Assembly (NCBI RefSeq): GCF_017356015.1 | Contig: NZ_JAFIQV010000011.1 | Span: 88,728-152,727 of the forward strand | Length of the DNA stretch: 64,000 bases | Origin: Azospirillum sp. SYSU D00513 | GTDB taxonomy: Bacteria > Pseudomonadota > Alphaproteobacteria > Azospirillales > Azospirillaceae | Direction of reading: 5' to 3' | Shown here: positions 18,214 to 29,164 of the stretch, in pieces | How the letters are laid out: each line of letters begins with the position of its first letter | How positions within the stretch are numbered: the stretch's first letter is position 1 | The notes under the pieces: generated by a model | What the model saw: only the letters and a program-made list of their open reading frames with translations | What the model was told of the DNA's origin: nothing | Database searches by the model: none | Program-made: the position numbers and the translations under genes

Positions 18214-19911
18214 TCAGACCCGGACCAGATGGACGTCGGTCACCGGCTTCTTGCCGTGCGACGCGTTCAAGGTTCGGCGGACCGCGATGCGCACGGCCTG
18301 CCGCACCTGCTCGTCGTCGAGCCGTGCGGTCTTGGGCAATTCCGCGACCGACTCGCGCACGGCATCGACGACGTCCAGCAGGGCGTCGCGCTCGCTCGCC
18401 TCGTCGAGCACGCCCATGACGGCGACCTGGGGTGCGGCCACCAGTTCCCCCTTGCCGTTCAGAACCAGCGTGGCGACGGCGGCGCCGTTGCCGATGATCC
18501 GCTGACGGGACCGCACGATGCCGGTGTTCTCGACCGAGATCAGCCGTTTGCCGTCGAGCGCGACGCGGCCCGTGGGGACATGGCCTACCACCTCCGCCGG
18601 CCCGGGGGCGAGCCGGACGATCTCGCCGTTGGACGGCACCAGCGTGGCCGGAACCTGGCAGTCGATGGCCAGCTTCGCGTGTTCGAGCTGGTGGCGCTGT
18701 TCTCCATGGACCGGCACGGCGAGCGCCGGCCGCACCCACTGGTACATCTGCACCAGCTCGTCCCGCGCGGGGTGGCCGGAAACATGGACCGGCGCATCGT
18801 CGGCGGTCACAAGCTCGACACCGCGGGCCACGAGCTGGTTCTGCACGCGGCCGATTGCCCGTTCGTTGCCGGGGATCTCGCGGGAGGAGAAGACCACCAC
18901 GTCGCCGCGCTGGAGCTCCACCGTCGGGTGGTCCCCTGCGGCGATGCGGGCGAGCGCGCTGCGCGGCTCCCCCTGGCTGCCGGTGCAGATCAGGACGATC
19001 TTCTCGCGCGGCAGCATGGCCGCTTCCTGATCGCTCAGGAAGGGCGGCAGGTCGGCGAGATAGCCGGTCTGCCGGGCGGCCATATGGATGCGCCACAGGG
19101 AACGCCCGACCAGCGCCACCTGCCGGCCGTGCGCGGCCGCCGCCCTGGCGATGCTCTCCAGCCGCGCGACGTTGGTGGCGAAGCAGCTCACCGCGATGCG
19201 GACCTTGGGATGCTGCCCGATCAGCTCGACCAGCGCCTCGCGCACCATCGCCTCCGACCCCGAGGTGCCGGCCTGGAGCGCGTTGGTGCTGTCGCCGACC
19301 AGCGCCAGCACGCCCTCGTCGCCGAGCCGCCGGAAACGGTCCTCCTCGAAGTTCGGACCGACCAGCGGCTCCGGATCGATCTTCCAGTCGCCGGTGTGGA
19401 GCACGGTGCCGGCGGCGGTGCGGATCACCAGCGAACTCGGCTCCGGAACGGAGTGGGTGACCGACAGGTAATCCACCCGGAAGGGGCCGACCTCGACGGA
19501 ACCGCCCAGCGGCACCTCGACGATCGGCACGGCCGACGCGAGCCCGCGCTCCTGGAGCTTCGCCCGCAGCACGTTGGCCGTGAAGGGGGTGCAATAAACC
19601 GGGCAGCCGAGCTGAGGCCAGAGGTATTGGACCGCGCCCAGATGATCCTCATGCGCGTGGGTGATGATCAGCCCGGCGAGATCGTCCTTCCGCTCCACGA
19701 TGAAGGCCGGATCGGGCATCAGCACGTCGAGGCCCGGCAGGGTCTCGTCGGCGAAGGAGATGCCGAGATCCACCATCAGCCACTTGCCCCGGTGGCCGTA
19801 GAGATTGAGGTTCATCCCGATTTCGCCCGAACCGCCGAGCGGCAGGAAAAAGAGGGCGTCGCCCTCCGGCGCGAAGCCGGCGCTGGGAAGATCCTTTGCG
19901 GAGTCGGTCAT
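18214..19911 (-). CDS. rnj: ribonuclease J
   Basis: 565 residues, metallo-beta-lactamase plus beta-CASP fold. RNase J has 5'-to-3' exo- and endonuclease activity in mRNA decay and rRNA maturation. The metal-binding motif H-A-H-E-D-H is at residues 85-90 (THAHEDHLGAVQYL); the second signature GDSTNALQAGTSGSE and the C-terminal beta-CASP motif HVSGHPARDELVQMYQWVRP are present. The C-terminal domain ends at about 560. The ATG overlaps the coaX stop (ATGA), indicating coupling. Confidence 0.96.
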   Translation of the reverse strand: MTDSAKDLPSAGFAPEGDALFFLPLGGSGEIGMNLNLYGHRGKWLMVDLGISFADETLPGLDVLMPDPAFIVERKDDLAGLIITHAHEDHLGAVQYLWPQLGCPVYCTPFTANVLRAKLQERGLASAVPIVEVPLGGSVEVGPFRVDYLSVTHSVPEPSSLVIRTAAGTVLHTGDWKIDPEPLVGPNFEEDRFRRLGDEGVLALVGDSTNALQAGTSGSEAMVREALVELIGQHPKVRIAVSCFATNVARLESIARAAAAHGRQVALVGRSLWRIHMAARQTGYLADLPPFLSDQEAAMLPREKIVLICTGSQGEPRSALARIAAGDHPTVELQRGDVVVFSSREIPGNERAIGRVQNQLVARGVELVTADDAPVHVSGHPARDELVQMYQWVRPALAVPVHGEQRHQLEHAKLAIDCQVPATLVPSNGEIVRLAPGPAEVVGHVPTGRVALDGKRLISVENTGIVRSRQRIIGNGAAVATLVLNGKGELVAAPQVAVMGVLDEASERDALLDVVDAVRESVAELPKTARLDDEQVRQAVRIAVRRTLNASHGKKPVTDVHLVRV

Positions 19912-20681
19912 TGGCCCATGTTGCGTTTGTGGATCTGGAGAAGCCCGCGAAGCGTCAGCTCATTGTCGGTGTGTTCGATCACATGGGTGGCCTTGGCGAA
20001 AAAGACAGCCAGACCTCCGGTCGCCAGGACCTTCATCGGGCGGCCGAACTCCGCACGGATGCGCGAGACCAGCCCTTCGATCAGCCCGACATAGCCCCAG
20101 AACATGCCAGACTGCATGCATTCGATCGTGTTGGTGCCGATGACGTTGGGCGGCTGCGCGATCTCGATGCGCGGCAGCTTGGAGGCGGCGAGTTGCAGCG
20201 CCTCCAGCGACAGGTTCAGGCCCGGCGCGATCACGCCGCCACGGTAGTTGCCGTCCTCGTCCACCACGTCGAAGGTCGTTGCCGTTCCGAAATCAATGAC
20301 GATCATCGCGCATTTGTGCGCGGCAAAGGCCGCCACCGTGTTGACGAGCCGGTCGGCGCCGACCTCCTCGGGCTTGTCCACCAGGGCGCGGGTGCCGAGT
20401 TCGACCTCCGGCTGGCCGACGATGACCGGCTCGCAGCCGAAATGATCCTTGCACAGCCGCTTGAGGTTGAAGGTCGCGCCCGGAACGACGCTGGCGATGA
20501 CCGCGCCGTGAATGTCCACGGCCTTCAGCCCCTTCAGGCCCATGAGCTGGATCAGCCAGACCATGTACTCGTCGGCGGTGCGGTTGCGGTCGGTGCCGAT
20601 GCGCCACAGACCGCGCTGGCGGTCGCCGTCGTAGATCGCGAACACCACGTTCGTGTTGCCGGCATCGATTGCGAGCAGCAT
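19908..20681 (-). CDS. coaX: type III pantothenate kinase
   Basis: 257 residues, normal for CoaX. It carries out the first step of coenzyme A synthesis and, unlike CoaA, is not feedback-inhibited by CoA. ASKHA-fold motifs: LLAIDAGNTNVVFAIYDG at the N-terminus, GADRLVNTVAAF, the DFGTATTFDVVD phosphate-binding segment and GGVIAPGLNLSLEAL. It lies 1 nt from birA and overlaps rnj by 4 nt, the usual nuoN-birA-coaX-rnj order. Confidence 0.96.
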   Translation of the reverse strand: MLLAIDAGNTNVVFAIYDGDRQRGLWRIGTDRNRTADEYMVWLIQLMGLKGLKAVDIHGAVIASVVPGATFNLKRLCKDHFGCEPVIVGQPEVELGTRALVDKPEEVGADRLVNTVAAFAAHKCAMIVIDFGTATTFDVVDEDGNYRGGVIAPGLNLSLEALQLAASKLPRIEIAQPPNVIGTNTIECMQSGMFWGYVGLIEGLVSRIRAEFGRPMKVLATGGLAVFFAKATHVIEHTDNELTLRGLLQIHKRNMGQ

Positions 20682-20682
20682 G

Positions 20683-21510
20683 TCAGGACTCCGCCGGACC
20701 AGGAGAGGACGGGTTCGGGAAGAACACGTCGCCAGCCGCGATGCGCAGGCGGCCAGTTCCGGCCCCTTCCCCCCGTTCCTTCAGGGGATCAAGCAACAGA
20801 ACGCCGTCGCTGTCCAGATCGGCGAAGACGCCGGTGAGCGTCCGGTCCGACAGACGCACCACCACCGGCGCGCCAAGCCCAGTCGCCCGCTCGATCCAGG
20901 CGGCGCGGATGGGCGCGAACCCGCCCTCCAGCCAGCGTCGGTACCAGAGCGCCAGATTGGCGGCGTAGATTTCCAGCAGGGCCGCGGGCTCGATCCGCGG
21001 AGCGCCCTCGGCGGCCAGCGAGGTGACGGGGTATTCCGTGCCTTCGGGAAAATGGCGCAGGTTGATGCCGACGCCCAGCACCACCCAGGCGACCCCGCCG
21101 TCGGGCGCCGGCTCCGATTCCAGGAGGATGCCGGACAGCTTGCGGCCGTGGATCAGCACGTCGTTCGGCCACTTGCAGCGGACGTCGGCGCCGTCCGGCA
21201 GGACGGAGGAGGCGGTCTCCGCGATGGCGAGGGCGGCGACGAAGGAAATCTGCGCGGCCTCAGCCGGCGGGCGGCCGGGGCGCAGAACGATGGAGCTGTA
21301 GAGATTGCCCTCGGGCGAACTCCAGGCACGGCCGCGCCGGCCGCGCCCGGTTTCCTGGCGGCGTGCCCAAACGACCGTGCCTTCGGCGGCTCCCAGACGC
21401 GCAAAGGCCTTCGCCTCGTCGTTCGTGCTGCCGACGGAGTCGAAGGCCTTGAGCGAGTAGCCCGGGGGAAGGCGCGGAACGCCCTCCCCCGGCGACCGGG
21501 ACTGGGTCAT
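20683..21510 (-). CDS. birA: biotin--[acetyl-CoA-carboxylase] ligase
   Basis: 275 residues. It attaches biotin to the carboxyl-carrier protein. The ligase core is clear: the biotinyl-AMP loop [28 protein letters not shown], and the [10 protein letters not shown] segment, with the small C-terminal SH3-like domain. There is no N-terminal helix-turn-helix, so this is the monofunctional (non-repressor) class. It overlaps the nuoN stop by 4 nt. Confidence 0.95.
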   Translation of the reverse strand: MTQSRSPGEGVPRLPPGYSLKAFDSVGSTNDEAKAFARLGAAEGTVVWARRQETGRGRRGRAWSSPEGNLYSSIVLRPGRPPAEAAQISFVAALAIAETASSVLPDGADVRCKWPNDVLIHGRKLSGILLESEPAPDGGVAWVVLGVGINLRHFPEGTEYPVTSLAAEGAPRIEPAALLEIYAANLALWYRRWLEGGFAPIRAAWIERATGLGAPVVVRLSDRTLTGVFADLDSDGVLLLDPLKERGEGAGTGRLRIAAGDVFFPNPSSPGPAES

Positions 21511-22955
21511 CCCGCGAACAGCGCGGTCGCGGCGGCGGCGGCACCGTTCAGGATCGGAGCCGGGATGACGAAGAACAGCAGCGTGAACAGGCTGGTGCCG
21601 ACCAAGATGGCGGTCATGCCGTCATCGTTGACCTTGTCGAAGCTCTCCACCGGCTCGTCGAAATACATGATCTTGACGATGCGCAGGTAGTAGTAGGCGC
21701 CGACGACGCTGGTCAGCACGCCGATCACCGCCAGCGTGTAGAGCCCGGCCTCGATGGCGGCGAGGAACACGTAGAGCTTGCTGAAGAAGCCGGCGAGCGG
21801 CGGGATGCCCGCCATGGAGAACATGAAGACCGCCATGGCGCCGGCCAGCAGCGGGTTGCTGCGGGACAGGCCGGCGAGGTCCTTGATCTCCTCCAGGTTC
21901 CGGCCCTGGTGGCGCATGCACAGGATGACCGCGAAGGTGCCGACGTTCATGACGATGTAGATCGCCATGTAGATCAGCACGCCGCGCACGCCTTCCTCGG
22001 TGCCGGCGGCCAGTCCGACCAGCGCGTAACCGACATGGCCGATGGAGCTGTAGGCCATCAGGCGCTTGATGTTGGTCTGGCTGATCGCCGCGAAGGAGCC
22101 GAGCGCCATCGACAGGATGGAGCTGACGACGACGACCTGCTGCCACTGCTGGATCAGGTCGCCGAACGGCTCGATCAGCAGGCGGGTGAAGAGCGCCACG
22201 GCGGCGACCTTCGGGGCGGCGGCGAAGAAGGCGGTGACCGGGGTCGGGGCGCCCTCGTAGACGTCCGGCGTCCACATGTGGAAGGGAACGGCCGACACCT
22301 TGAAGGCCAGGCCGGCGATCACGAACACGAGACCGATGATCACGCCCGTGGACGGGACCTGACCCTGCGCGAACAGGATGGCGATGCGGTCGAAGGCCGT
22401 GGTGCCGGCGAAGCCGTACACCATCGACGCGCCGTACAGCATCATGCCGGAGGAAAGCGCGCCGAGGACGAAGTACTTGAGGCCGGCTTCCGACGACTTG
22501 GCGTTGTCGCGGCGGAAGGCCGCGATGACGTAGAGCGCAAGACTCTGCGTCTCCAGCCCGACATAGAGAGAGATGAGGTCGTTGGCCGACACCATCATCA
22601 GCATGCCGACGGTCGAGAAGAGCATCAGGACCGGGTATTCGAACCGGGCCATCTGCTCACGCTCGTTGAAGGAGAGCGAGAGCATGACGCAGAGCGCGGC
22701 CGCGACCAGCACCAGCACCTTCATGAAGACGCCGAAGGCGTCCATCACGAAAAGGCCGTTGAAGGTGACCACGCGGCCGCTGCCGTAGCCCATCGCCAGG
22801 ACGGCGGCGAGCAGCATGGCCACGACGGTCAGGTAGGAGACGCCGCGCGTGAAGCCGTCGCCGCGGAACACGCCGATCAGCAGCAACGCCATGCCGGACA
22901 GCGCCAGGAAGATCTCCGGCAGCGCCGGCCAGATATCGGGGAAGGTTGCGGTCAT
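21507..22955 (-). CDS. nuoN: NADH-quinone oxidoreductase subunit N
   Basis: 482 residues, about 14 membrane helices. One of three antiporter-like proton-pumping subunits of complex I. The core shows [16 protein letters not shown] with the essential Glu, [16 protein letters not shown] with its Lys, and [20 protein letters not shown], all family hallmarks. It is the last nuo gene; its stop overlaps birA. Confidence 0.97.
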   Translation of the reverse strand: MTATFPDIWPALPEIFLALSGMALLLIGVFRGDGFTRGVSYLTVVAMLLAAVLAMGYGSGRVVTFNGLFVMDAFGVFMKVLVLVAAALCVMLSLSFNEREQMARFEYPVLMLFSTVGMLMMVSANDLISLYVGLETQSLALYVIAAFRRDNAKSSEAGLKYFVLGALSSGMMLYGASMVYGFAGTTAFDRIAILFAQGQVPSTGVIIGLVFVIAGLAFKVSAVPFHMWTPDVYEGAPTPVTAFFAAAPKVAAVALFTRLLIEPFGDLIQQWQQVVVVSSILSMALGSFAAISQTNIKRLMAYSSIGHVGYALVGLAAGTEEGVRGVLIYMAIYIVMNVGTFAVILCMRHQGRNLEEIKDLAGLSRSNPLLAGAMAVFMFSMAGIPPLAGFFSKLYVFLAAIEAGLYTLAVIGVLTSVVGAYYYLRIVKIMYFDEPVESFDKVNDDGMTAILVGTSLFTLLFFVIPAPILNGAAAAATALFAG

Positions 22956-22964
22956 GTCGGAACC

Positions 22965-24479
22965 TCAGCGTGCGGCCAGGGACACGTCGCCGGCCGCGGC
23001 CAGCTTGGTCTGGTAGGTCTGGATCAACTGCTCGACCGAGGCCGAGGTCATGTCGAGGAAGCTGCTCGGATAGACGCCCATCCACAGGACGACGATGACG
23101 AGCGGCACGAAGATCGCGATCTCGCGCGGAGTGAGGTCGACCATCGAGCGGACGTCGGCGCGCGTCAGCTTGCCGTAGACCACGCGGCGGAAGAGCCACA
23201 GCGCGTAGGCGGCGCCCAGCACCATGCCGGTGGCGATCAGCATCGCGACCCAGGTGTTGTCGCGGAAGGCGCCGAGCATCACCAGGAACTCGCCGACGAA
23301 GCCGGCCGTGCCGGGCAGGCCGACCGAGGCCATGGTCATGAACAGGAAGACGACCGCGTATTTCGGCATGTTCTTCACGAGGCCGCCGTAGCGGGAGATC
23401 TCGCGGGTGTGCAGCCGGTCATAGACGACACCGACGCACAGGAAGAGCGCACCCGACACCACGCCGTGCGACAGCATCTGGAAGATGGCGCCCTCGATGC
23501 CCTGCTCGTTCAGCGCGAACAGACCGACGGTGACGAAGCCCATGTGAGCGACCGACGAATAGGCGATCAGCTTCTTCATGTCCTCCTGCACCAGCGCCAC
23601 CAGCGAGGTGTAGATCACGGCCACGACCGACATGGTGTAGACGAGCGGCGTGAAGAACTCCGTCGCCTCCGGCATCATCGGGATGTTGAAGCGCAGCAGC
23701 CCGTAGCCGCCCATCTTCAGCAGCACGCCCGCCAGGATCACCGAACCGGCGGTCGGCGCCTCGACGTGGGCGTCCGGCAGCCAGGTGTGGACCGGCCACA
23801 TCGGCACCTTCACGGCGAAGGAAGCGAAGAAGGCCAGCCACAGCCACATCTGCATGGAGCGCGGGAACTGGGTCGCCGTGATGGTGGGGATGTCGGTGGT
23901 GCCGGCCACATAGTACATGGCCAGGATCGCCAGCAGCATCAGCACGGAGCCGAGCAGCGTGTAGAGGAAGAACTTGAACGCCGCGTAGACGCGCCGCGCG
24001 CCGCCCCAGACGCCGATGATCAGGAACATCGGGATCAGGACGCCTTCGAAGAACATGTAGAAGAGCACCATGTCCAGCGCGCAGAACATCCCGATCATCA
24101 GGGTTTCCAGCGCGAGGAAGGCGATCATGTACTCCTTGACCCGGTGCTGCACGGCCTCCCAGCTCGAGAGGATGCAGAGCGGCATCAGGAAGGTGGAGAG
24201 GATGACGAACAGCACGGAAATGCCGTCGACGCCCATGTGGTAGGAGATGCCGAATTCCGGCATCCAGTCCACCCGCTCGACCATCTGGTAACCGGGGTTG
24301 GCCGGGTCGAAGTTGGCCCAGATGAAGAGCGACAGCACGAAGGTGACGAGCGTCGTCCAGAGGGCGACGTAACGCGCGTTGCGTGCGGCCTCCGCCTCGC
24401 TGGTGCGAAGCGGGAGGATCAGCAGGATGCCGATGAGCGGCAGGAATGTCGTGAACGACAGGAGCGGCCAGCTAGCCAT
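22965..24479 (-). CDS. nuoM: NADH-quinone oxidoreductase subunit M
   Basis: 504 residues, about 14 membrane helices, a proton-pumping subunit of complex I. Hallmarks: the helix with the conserved Glu ([19 protein letters not shown]), [20 protein letters not shown] and [13 protein letters not shown]. Normal length. It lies 23 nt after nuoL and 9 nt before nuoN. Confidence 0.97.
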   Translation of the reverse strand: MASWPLLSFTTFLPLIGILLILPLRTSEAEAARNARYVALWTTLVTFVLSLFIWANFDPANPGYQMVERVDWMPEFGISYHMGVDGISVLFVILSTFLMPLCILSSWEAVQHRVKEYMIAFLALETLMIGMFCALDMVLFYMFFEGVLIPMFLIIGVWGGARRVYAAFKFFLYTLLGSVLMLLAILAMYYVAGTTDIPTITATQFPRSMQMWLWLAFFASFAVKVPMWPVHTWLPDAHVEAPTAGSVILAGVLLKMGGYGLLRFNIPMMPEATEFFTPLVYTMSVVAVIYTSLVALVQEDMKKLIAYSSVAHMGFVTVGLFALNEQGIEGAIFQMLSHGVVSGALFLCVGVVYDRLHTREISRYGGLVKNMPKYAVVFLFMTMASVGLPGTAGFVGEFLVMLGAFRDNTWVAMLIATGMVLGAAYALWLFRRVVYGKLTRADVRSMVDLTPREIAIFVPLVIVVLWMGVYPSSFLDMTSASVEQLIQTYQTKLAAAGDVSLAAR

Positions 24480-24502
24480 TTTTCTTCTTCCCTCTCAACC
24501 GC

Positions 24503-26602
24503 TCAACCGCGCAGCGACAGCCAGGCGATGAGGGCGACGACCCCGATCACCATGGCGAAGGCGTAGTGATAGACGTAACCGGACTGCAGGAGGCTGGCCC
24601 GCGCGGAAATCAGGCGGGTCGCCGCGGCAAGGCCGTTCGGACCCATGCCGTCGATCACCGTGACGTCGCCGGTCTTCCACAGGCCACGGCCGAGCCAGCT
24701 CGCCGGGCGGACGAACAACGCGTCGTACAGCTCGTCGAACATCCACTTGCGGTAGACGAAGCGGTAGAGGCCGCCGAGCGTCGCGGTGATCCGCCCCGGC
24801 AGGCCCGGATTGGCGATGTAGGCGAGGTAGGCGAGACCGATGCCGATCAACCCGACGACCATCGGGGCCAGCGGCACCCAGAACGGCAGGCCGTGGTGGG
24901 CGTGCTCGATGCTGTCGTTCTCTTGCATGACGAAGATCGCCTTGCCCCAGAAGTCCAGCCGGTGATCGCCTACGAACCAGCCCGCGAACAGCATGCCCGA
25001 GAAGAGCGCCCCGAGCGTCAGCACGGCCAGCGGCACCAGCATGACCATCGGCGACTCATGAGCGTGCTCATAGGTGTGATGGTCGGCGCGGGTCTGGCCG
25101 TGGAAGGTCAGGAACAGCAGGCGCCAGGAGTAGAAGGCCGTCATCAAGGCGGCGGCGATGCCGATCCAGAAGGCCAGCAGGCCGAAGGAGCTGTGCGAGG
25201 CGTAGGCCGCCTCCAGGATCATGTCCTTGGAGAAGTAGCCGGCGAAGAACGGGAGGCCGGCGAGCGCCAGGTTGCCGATCCACATCACCGCGTAGGTGAA
25301 GGGAACCTTCCGCCAGATGCCGCCCATCTTGCGCATGTCCTGCTCGTGGTGCATCGCGTGGATGACCGAGCCGGCGCCGAGGAACAGCAGCGCCTTGAAG
25401 AAGGCGTGCGTGAACAGGTGGAACATCGCGGCACCATAGGCGGAGACGCCGATGGCGAAGAACATGTAGCCGAGCTGGCTCATGGTCGAATAGGCGATGA
25501 CGCGCTTGATGTCGTACTGGGTCATGCCGATCGTCGCGGCGACGAAGGCGGTCAGCGCGCCGACGACGGTGACGACCGACAGGGCCACGGGGGCGTACTC
25601 GAACACCGGCGACAGGCGGCACAGCATGAAGACGCCGGCGGTCACCATCGTGGCCGCGTGGATGAGCGCCGACACCGGGGTCGGGCCTTCCATCGCGTCC
25701 GGCAGCCAGGTGTGCAGGCCGAGCTGCGCCGACTTGCCCATGGCGCCCATGAAGAGCAGCAGGCAGGCGACGGTCAGGCCGTGGAACTCCCAGCTCAGGA
25801 AGGTCATGCTCTGGCCGGCGATCTCCGGCACGCGGGCGAAGATCTCGTCGAACACCACAGAGCCGGTCAGCACGAAGATCGCGAAGATGCCCAGCGCGAA
25901 GCCGAAGTCGCCGACGCGGTTGACGAGGAAGGCCTTCATCGACGCGTTGTTCGCCGAGGGCTTCTCGTACCAGAAGTTGATCAGCAGATAAGACGCGAGA
26001 CCGACGCCTTCCCAGCCGAAGAAGAGCTGCACGAGGTTGTCGGCCGTCACCAGCATGAGCATGCAGAAGGTGAAGAGCGACAGGTACGCCATGAAGCGCG
26101 GCTTCTGCGGGTCCTCGGCCATGTAGCCGATGGAGTAGACATGCACCATCGCCGAGACGGTGTTGATCACGACCAGCATCACGGCGGTGAGCTGGTCGAT
26201 GCGCAGCGACCAGGCGGTGTCGAGCGTGCCGCTCTGGATCCAGGTCATCAGGTGGATGGTCCGCGGATCGCCGCCGACGGCGACGTCGAAGAACAGAACC
26301 CAGGACAGGAGCGCCGAGATCAGCACGGAGCCCGTGGTGACGAGCTGGGCCACGCGGTCGCCGACCGTGGGCGGCCCGGCCACCGGGCCGTGGTCATCAT
26401 GGTCGTCGCCTTCCTCGGCCGGGTGGACATGGTCGTCCCCGGCATGGTGGGCGTCGTGGTTGTGATGGTTGTGGTGGTCGTGATGACCGTGATCGTGCCC
26501 ATGCCCGGCCGGCGCCGCCACGGCGGGCGCGCCTCCGAACAGGGCGATGGAACCCGCGATCAGAAAAGCCAGCAGCGGGAGGAATACGACAAGCACTTCC
26601 AT
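24503..26602 (-). CDS. nuoL: NADH-quinone oxidoreductase subunit L with a His-rich loop
   Basis: 699 residues, somewhat longer than the E. coli protein (613). It is the distal proton-pumping subunit with the long lateral helix at its C-terminus. Conserved motifs: FFGWEGVGLASYLLINFWYE, SAQLGLHTWLPDAMEGPTPV with KS upstream, and IAYSTMSQLGYMFFAIG. The extra length is partly an insertion after the first membrane helix: residues 34-71 contain 16 histidines among Asp, Asn, Gly and Ala. That segment should face the periplasm or membrane edge and could bind metal. The open frame through the insertion is uninterrupted and the repeat is protein-level, not a simple codon repeat. Confidence 0.96.
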   Translation of the reverse strand: MEVLVVFLPLLAFLIAGSIALFGGAPAVAAPAGHGHDHGHHDHHNHHNHDAHHAGDDHVHPAEEGDDHDDHGPVAGPPTVGDRVAQLVTTGSVLISALLSWVLFFDVAVGGDPRTIHLMTWIQSGTLDTAWSLRIDQLTAVMLVVINTVSAMVHVYSIGYMAEDPQKPRFMAYLSLFTFCMLMLVTADNLVQLFFGWEGVGLASYLLINFWYEKPSANNASMKAFLVNRVGDFGFALGIFAIFVLTGSVVFDEIFARVPEIAGQSMTFLSWEFHGLTVACLLLFMGAMGKSAQLGLHTWLPDAMEGPTPVSALIHAATMVTAGVFMLCRLSPVFEYAPVALSVVTVVGALTAFVAATIGMTQYDIKRVIAYSTMSQLGYMFFAIGVSAYGAAMFHLFTHAFFKALLFLGAGSVIHAMHHEQDMRKMGGIWRKVPFTYAVMWIGNLALAGLPFFAGYFSKDMILEAAYASHSSFGLLAFWIGIAAALMTAFYSWRLLFLTFHGQTRADHHTYEHAHESPMVMLVPLAVLTLGALFSGMLFAGWFVGDHRLDFWGKAIFVMQENDSIEHAHHGLPFWVPLAPMVVGLIGIGLAYLAYIANPGLPGRITATLGGLYRFVYRKWMFDELYDALFVRPASWLGRGLWKTGDVTVIDGMGPNGLAAATRLISARASLLQSGYVYHYAFAMVIGVVALIAWLSLRG

Positions 26603-26611
26603 GACGCTGCC

Positions 26612-26920
26612 TCAGCCCTTCATCAGGTTGATGTCTTCGACTCGGATCGAGCCGCGGTTGCGGAAGTAGACCACCAGGATGGCCAGGCCGATCGCCGCTT
26701 CGGCGGCGGCCACGGTCAGGATGATCATCGCGAAGACCTGGCCGACGAGGTCGTTCAGGAAGACCGAGAAGGAGACCAGATTCAGGTTCACCGCGAGCAG
26801 GATCATTTCGATCGACATCAGGATGACGATCACGTTCTTGCGGTTCAGGAAGATCCCCAGCACGCCGAGCGTGAACAGGATCCCCGACACCGTCAGGTAA
26901 TGGCCGAGACCGATTTCCAT
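26612..26920 (-). CDS. nuoK: NADH-quinone oxidoreductase subunit K
   Basis: 102 residues, three membrane helices, the exact family size. The two buried glutamates needed for proton translocation are present, in [15 protein letters not shown] and in [12 protein letters not shown]. It lies 1 nt downstream of nuoJ and 9 nt before nuoL. Confidence 0.97.
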   Translation of the reverse strand: MEIGLGHYLTVSGILFTLGVLGIFLNRKNVIVILMSIEMILLAVNLNLVSFSVFLNDLVGQVFAMIILTVAAAEAAIGLAILVVYFRNRGSIRVEDINLMKG

Positions 26921-26921
26921 A

Positions 26922-27533
26922 TCAGAGCCCTCCCCCGCTCGACACCTTGCGGATCGCGACGACCTCCTCGCGGCGGCGCGCGAGCTGGGTGCCGACGTCC
27001 TGACGGCGCACGCCCTCGCGCTGACGCAGGGTCAGGACGATGGCGCCGATCATGGCGATCAGCAGGACCAGGCCGCAGGCTTGGAACAGATAGACGTAGT
27101 GGGTGTACATCAGCTGGCCGAGCGCCTCGGTGTTGGTCACCGCGCCATAGTCCGGCGTGGGCGCGCCCGCCACCTGAAGGGCGGCCGGCGAGACGACCCA
27201 GCCGCCGAGCACGGCGGCCAGCTCGACCAGCAGGATCAGCCCGACGATGCCGCCGATGGGCAGGTACCGCATGGTGCCCTGCCGGAATTCCTTGAAGTTG
27301 ATGTCGAGCATCATGACGACGAACAGGAACAGAACGGCGACCGCGCCGACATACACGATGATGAGGATCATCGCGATGAACTCGGCGCCGAGAAGGACGC
27401 ACAGCCCCGCCGCCTGGAAGAAGGCCAGGATCAGGTAGAGGACCGAATGGACGGGGTTCCGCGCGGAGATGACCATCACACCGGAGGCCAGCAGGATCGC
27501 GGAGAACACGTAGAAGGCGATGCCTTGGATCAT
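26922..27533 (-). CDS. nuoJ: NADH-quinone oxidoreductase subunit J
   Basis: 203 residues, five membrane helices with a longer loop before the last one. The third helix has the family pattern [20 protein letters not shown], whose central bulge takes part in coupling electron transfer to pumping. It is 21 nt after nuoI. Confidence 0.96.
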   Translation of the reverse strand: MIQGIAFYVFSAILLASGVMVISARNPVHSVLYLILAFFQAAGLCVLLGAEFIAMILIIVYVGAVAVLFLFVVMMLDINFKEFRQGTMRYLPIGGIVGLILLVELAAVLGGWVVSPAALQVAGAPTPDYGAVTNTEALGQLMYTHYVYLFQACGLVLLIAMIGAIVLTLRQREGVRRQDVGTQLARRREEVVAIRKVSSGGGL

Positions 27534-27554
27534 GTCGTTACTTTCCGCTTCCGC

Positions 27555-28043
27555 TTACCGGTAAGGGGCCTCGGCCGCCAGGTTCTGGGCGATCTCCGCC
27601 TCCCAGCGGTCGCCGTTCGCCAGCAGCTTCTGCTTGTTGTAGAAAAGCTCTTCGCGGTTTTCCGTCGAGAACTCGAAATTCGGACCGAGGACGACGGCGT
27701 CCACCGGGCAGGCCTCCTGGCACAGGCCGCAGTAGATGCACTTCGTCATGTCGATGTCGTAGCGCGTGGTGCGGCGGCTGCCGTCGTCACGCGGTTCGGC
27801 CTCGATGGTGATGGCGAGCGCCGGGCACACCGCTTCGCAGAGCTTGCAAGCGATGCAGCGCTCCTCGCCGCCGGGGTAGCGGCGCAGCACGTGCTCCCCC
27901 CGGAAGCGCGAGCTGATCGGCCCCTTCTCGTACGGGTAGTTCAGCGTGACCTTTGGCTTGAACATGTAGCGCAAGGTCAGGCCCAGGCCGCCCAGCAGCT
28001 CGGTCAGGAACAGGCTGCGCGCCGCGCGGTCGAGGAACGCCAT
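27555..28043 (-). CDS. nuoI: NADH-quinone oxidoreductase subunit I
   Basis: 162 residues from the ATG at 28043 ([20 protein letters not shown]), matching the family length; an upstream frame extension of 18 residues is not conserved. Carries the two [4Fe-4S] clusters N6a and N6b on [12 protein letters not shown] and [12 protein letters not shown], which pass electrons from NuoG/D side to NuoB. A short amphipathic N-terminal helix anchors it to the membrane arm. 110 nt separate it from nuoH. Confidence 0.97.
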   Translation of the reverse strand: MAFLDRAARSLFLTELLGGLGLTLRYMFKPKVTLNYPYEKGPISSRFRGEHVLRRYPGGEERCIACKLCEAVCPALAITIEAEPRDDGSRRTTRYDIDMTKCIYCGLCQEACPVDAVVLGPNFEFSTENREELFYNKQKLLANGDRWEAEIAQNLAAEAPYR

Positions 28044-28153
28044 GGCCTCTTCGTCTCCTTCCTGGCGGGCGCCGCGCGAGGGCGCGCCCGCAATCACTCA
28101 AAATCTCAGGGCGCGGGGCGGCCGTGCCGCCCCGCTCGGTCTCGTCGCTCCGC

Positions 28154-29164
28154 TTACTGCGGCAGCAAGCCGAACGACACCAGGAAGCCGGCGGTCAGCA
28201 CGACCCACAGCAGCGAGAAGGGCAGGAAGACCTTCCAGCCCAGCCGCATCAGCTGGTCGTAGCGGTAGCGCGGCATCGTGGCGCGGACCCACACGAACAC
28301 GAAGAGGCAGAAGGCGATCTTCGCGAAGAGCCAGATCGGGCCCGGGATCCAGTTCAGCGGCGCGATGTCCAGCGGGGGCAGCCAGCCGCCCAGGAACAGG
28401 ATGCTCGTCAGCGCGCTCATCAGGATCATGTTGGCGTATTCGCCAAGGAAGAAGAGCGCGAAGGGAGCCGAGCTGTATTCCACCATGAAGCCCGCCACCA
28501 GCTCCGACTCGCCTTCCGGCAGGTCGAAGGGCGAACGGTTGGTTTCCGCCAGCGCCGAGATGAAGAAGATCACGAACATCGGCAGCAGCGGGATGCAGAA
28601 CCACACCGTCTCCTGCGCCCGCACGATCTCCTGAAGGTTCAGCGAGCCGACGCAGAGCAGCACCGTGATGATGACGAGGCCGATGGAGACCTCGTAGGAC
28701 ACCATCTGCGCCGCCGAGCGCAAGGCGCCGAGGAAGGCGTAGCGGGAGTTCGACGCCCAGCCCGCCATCACCACGCCGTACACGCCGAGCGAGGAGATCG
28801 CGAGCAGGTAGAGGATGCCGACATTGATGTCCGCCAGCGCCATGCCGTAGTCGAACGGGATCACCGCCCAGGCCACGATGGCGAGGAAGAAGGTCAGCAT
28901 CGGCGCCGCGTAGAACACGATGCGGTTGGCGCCCGCCGGGAGGATCTGCTCCTTCGCGAACAGCTTGAGGCCGTCGGCGAAGGGCTGCAGGAGCCCGAAG
29001 GGACCGACCACGTTCGGTCCCTGGCGGAGCTGCATGGCGCCCATGATCTTGCGCTCGGCGTAGGTCATGAAGGCCACCGACACCAGCAGCGGCACCACGA
29101 TCGCCAGGATCTTGAGGACGATGATGATCAGCGGCAGAAGGAAGCCGCTCCAGAACTCAGCCAT
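28154..29164 (-). CDS. nuoH: NADH-quinone oxidoreductase subunit H
   Basis: 336 residues, eight membrane helices. It forms part of the quinone chamber and contacts the hydrophilic arm. Signature [21 protein letters not shown] (first 20 residues of the family motif) and the [18 protein letters not shown] loop are intact. Its start overlaps the nuoG stop by 8 nt. Confidence 0.97.
   Translation of the reverse strand: MAEFWSGFLLPLIIIVLKILAIVVPLLVSVAFMTYAERKIMGAMQLRQGPNVVGPFGLLQPFADGLKLFAKEQILPAGANRIVFYAAPMLTFFLAIVAWAVIPFDYGMALADINVGILYLLAISSLGVYGVVMAGWASNSRYAFLGALRSAAQMVSYEVSIGLVIITVLLCVGSLNLQEIVRAQETVWFCIPLLPMFVIFFISALAETNRSPFDLPEGESELVAGFMVEYSSAPFALFFLGEYANMILMSALTSILFLGGWLPPLDIAPLNWIPGPIWLFAKIAFCLFVFVWVRATMPRYRYDQLMRLGWKVFLPFSLLWVVLTAGFLVSFGLLPQ

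Noticed and set aside
21909..27295. Two long His/Asp/Gln-rich plus-strand frames opposite nuoN to nuoK
   Set aside because: Reverse complement of hydrophobic membrane-protein codons gives such His/Asp/Arg-rich shadows.
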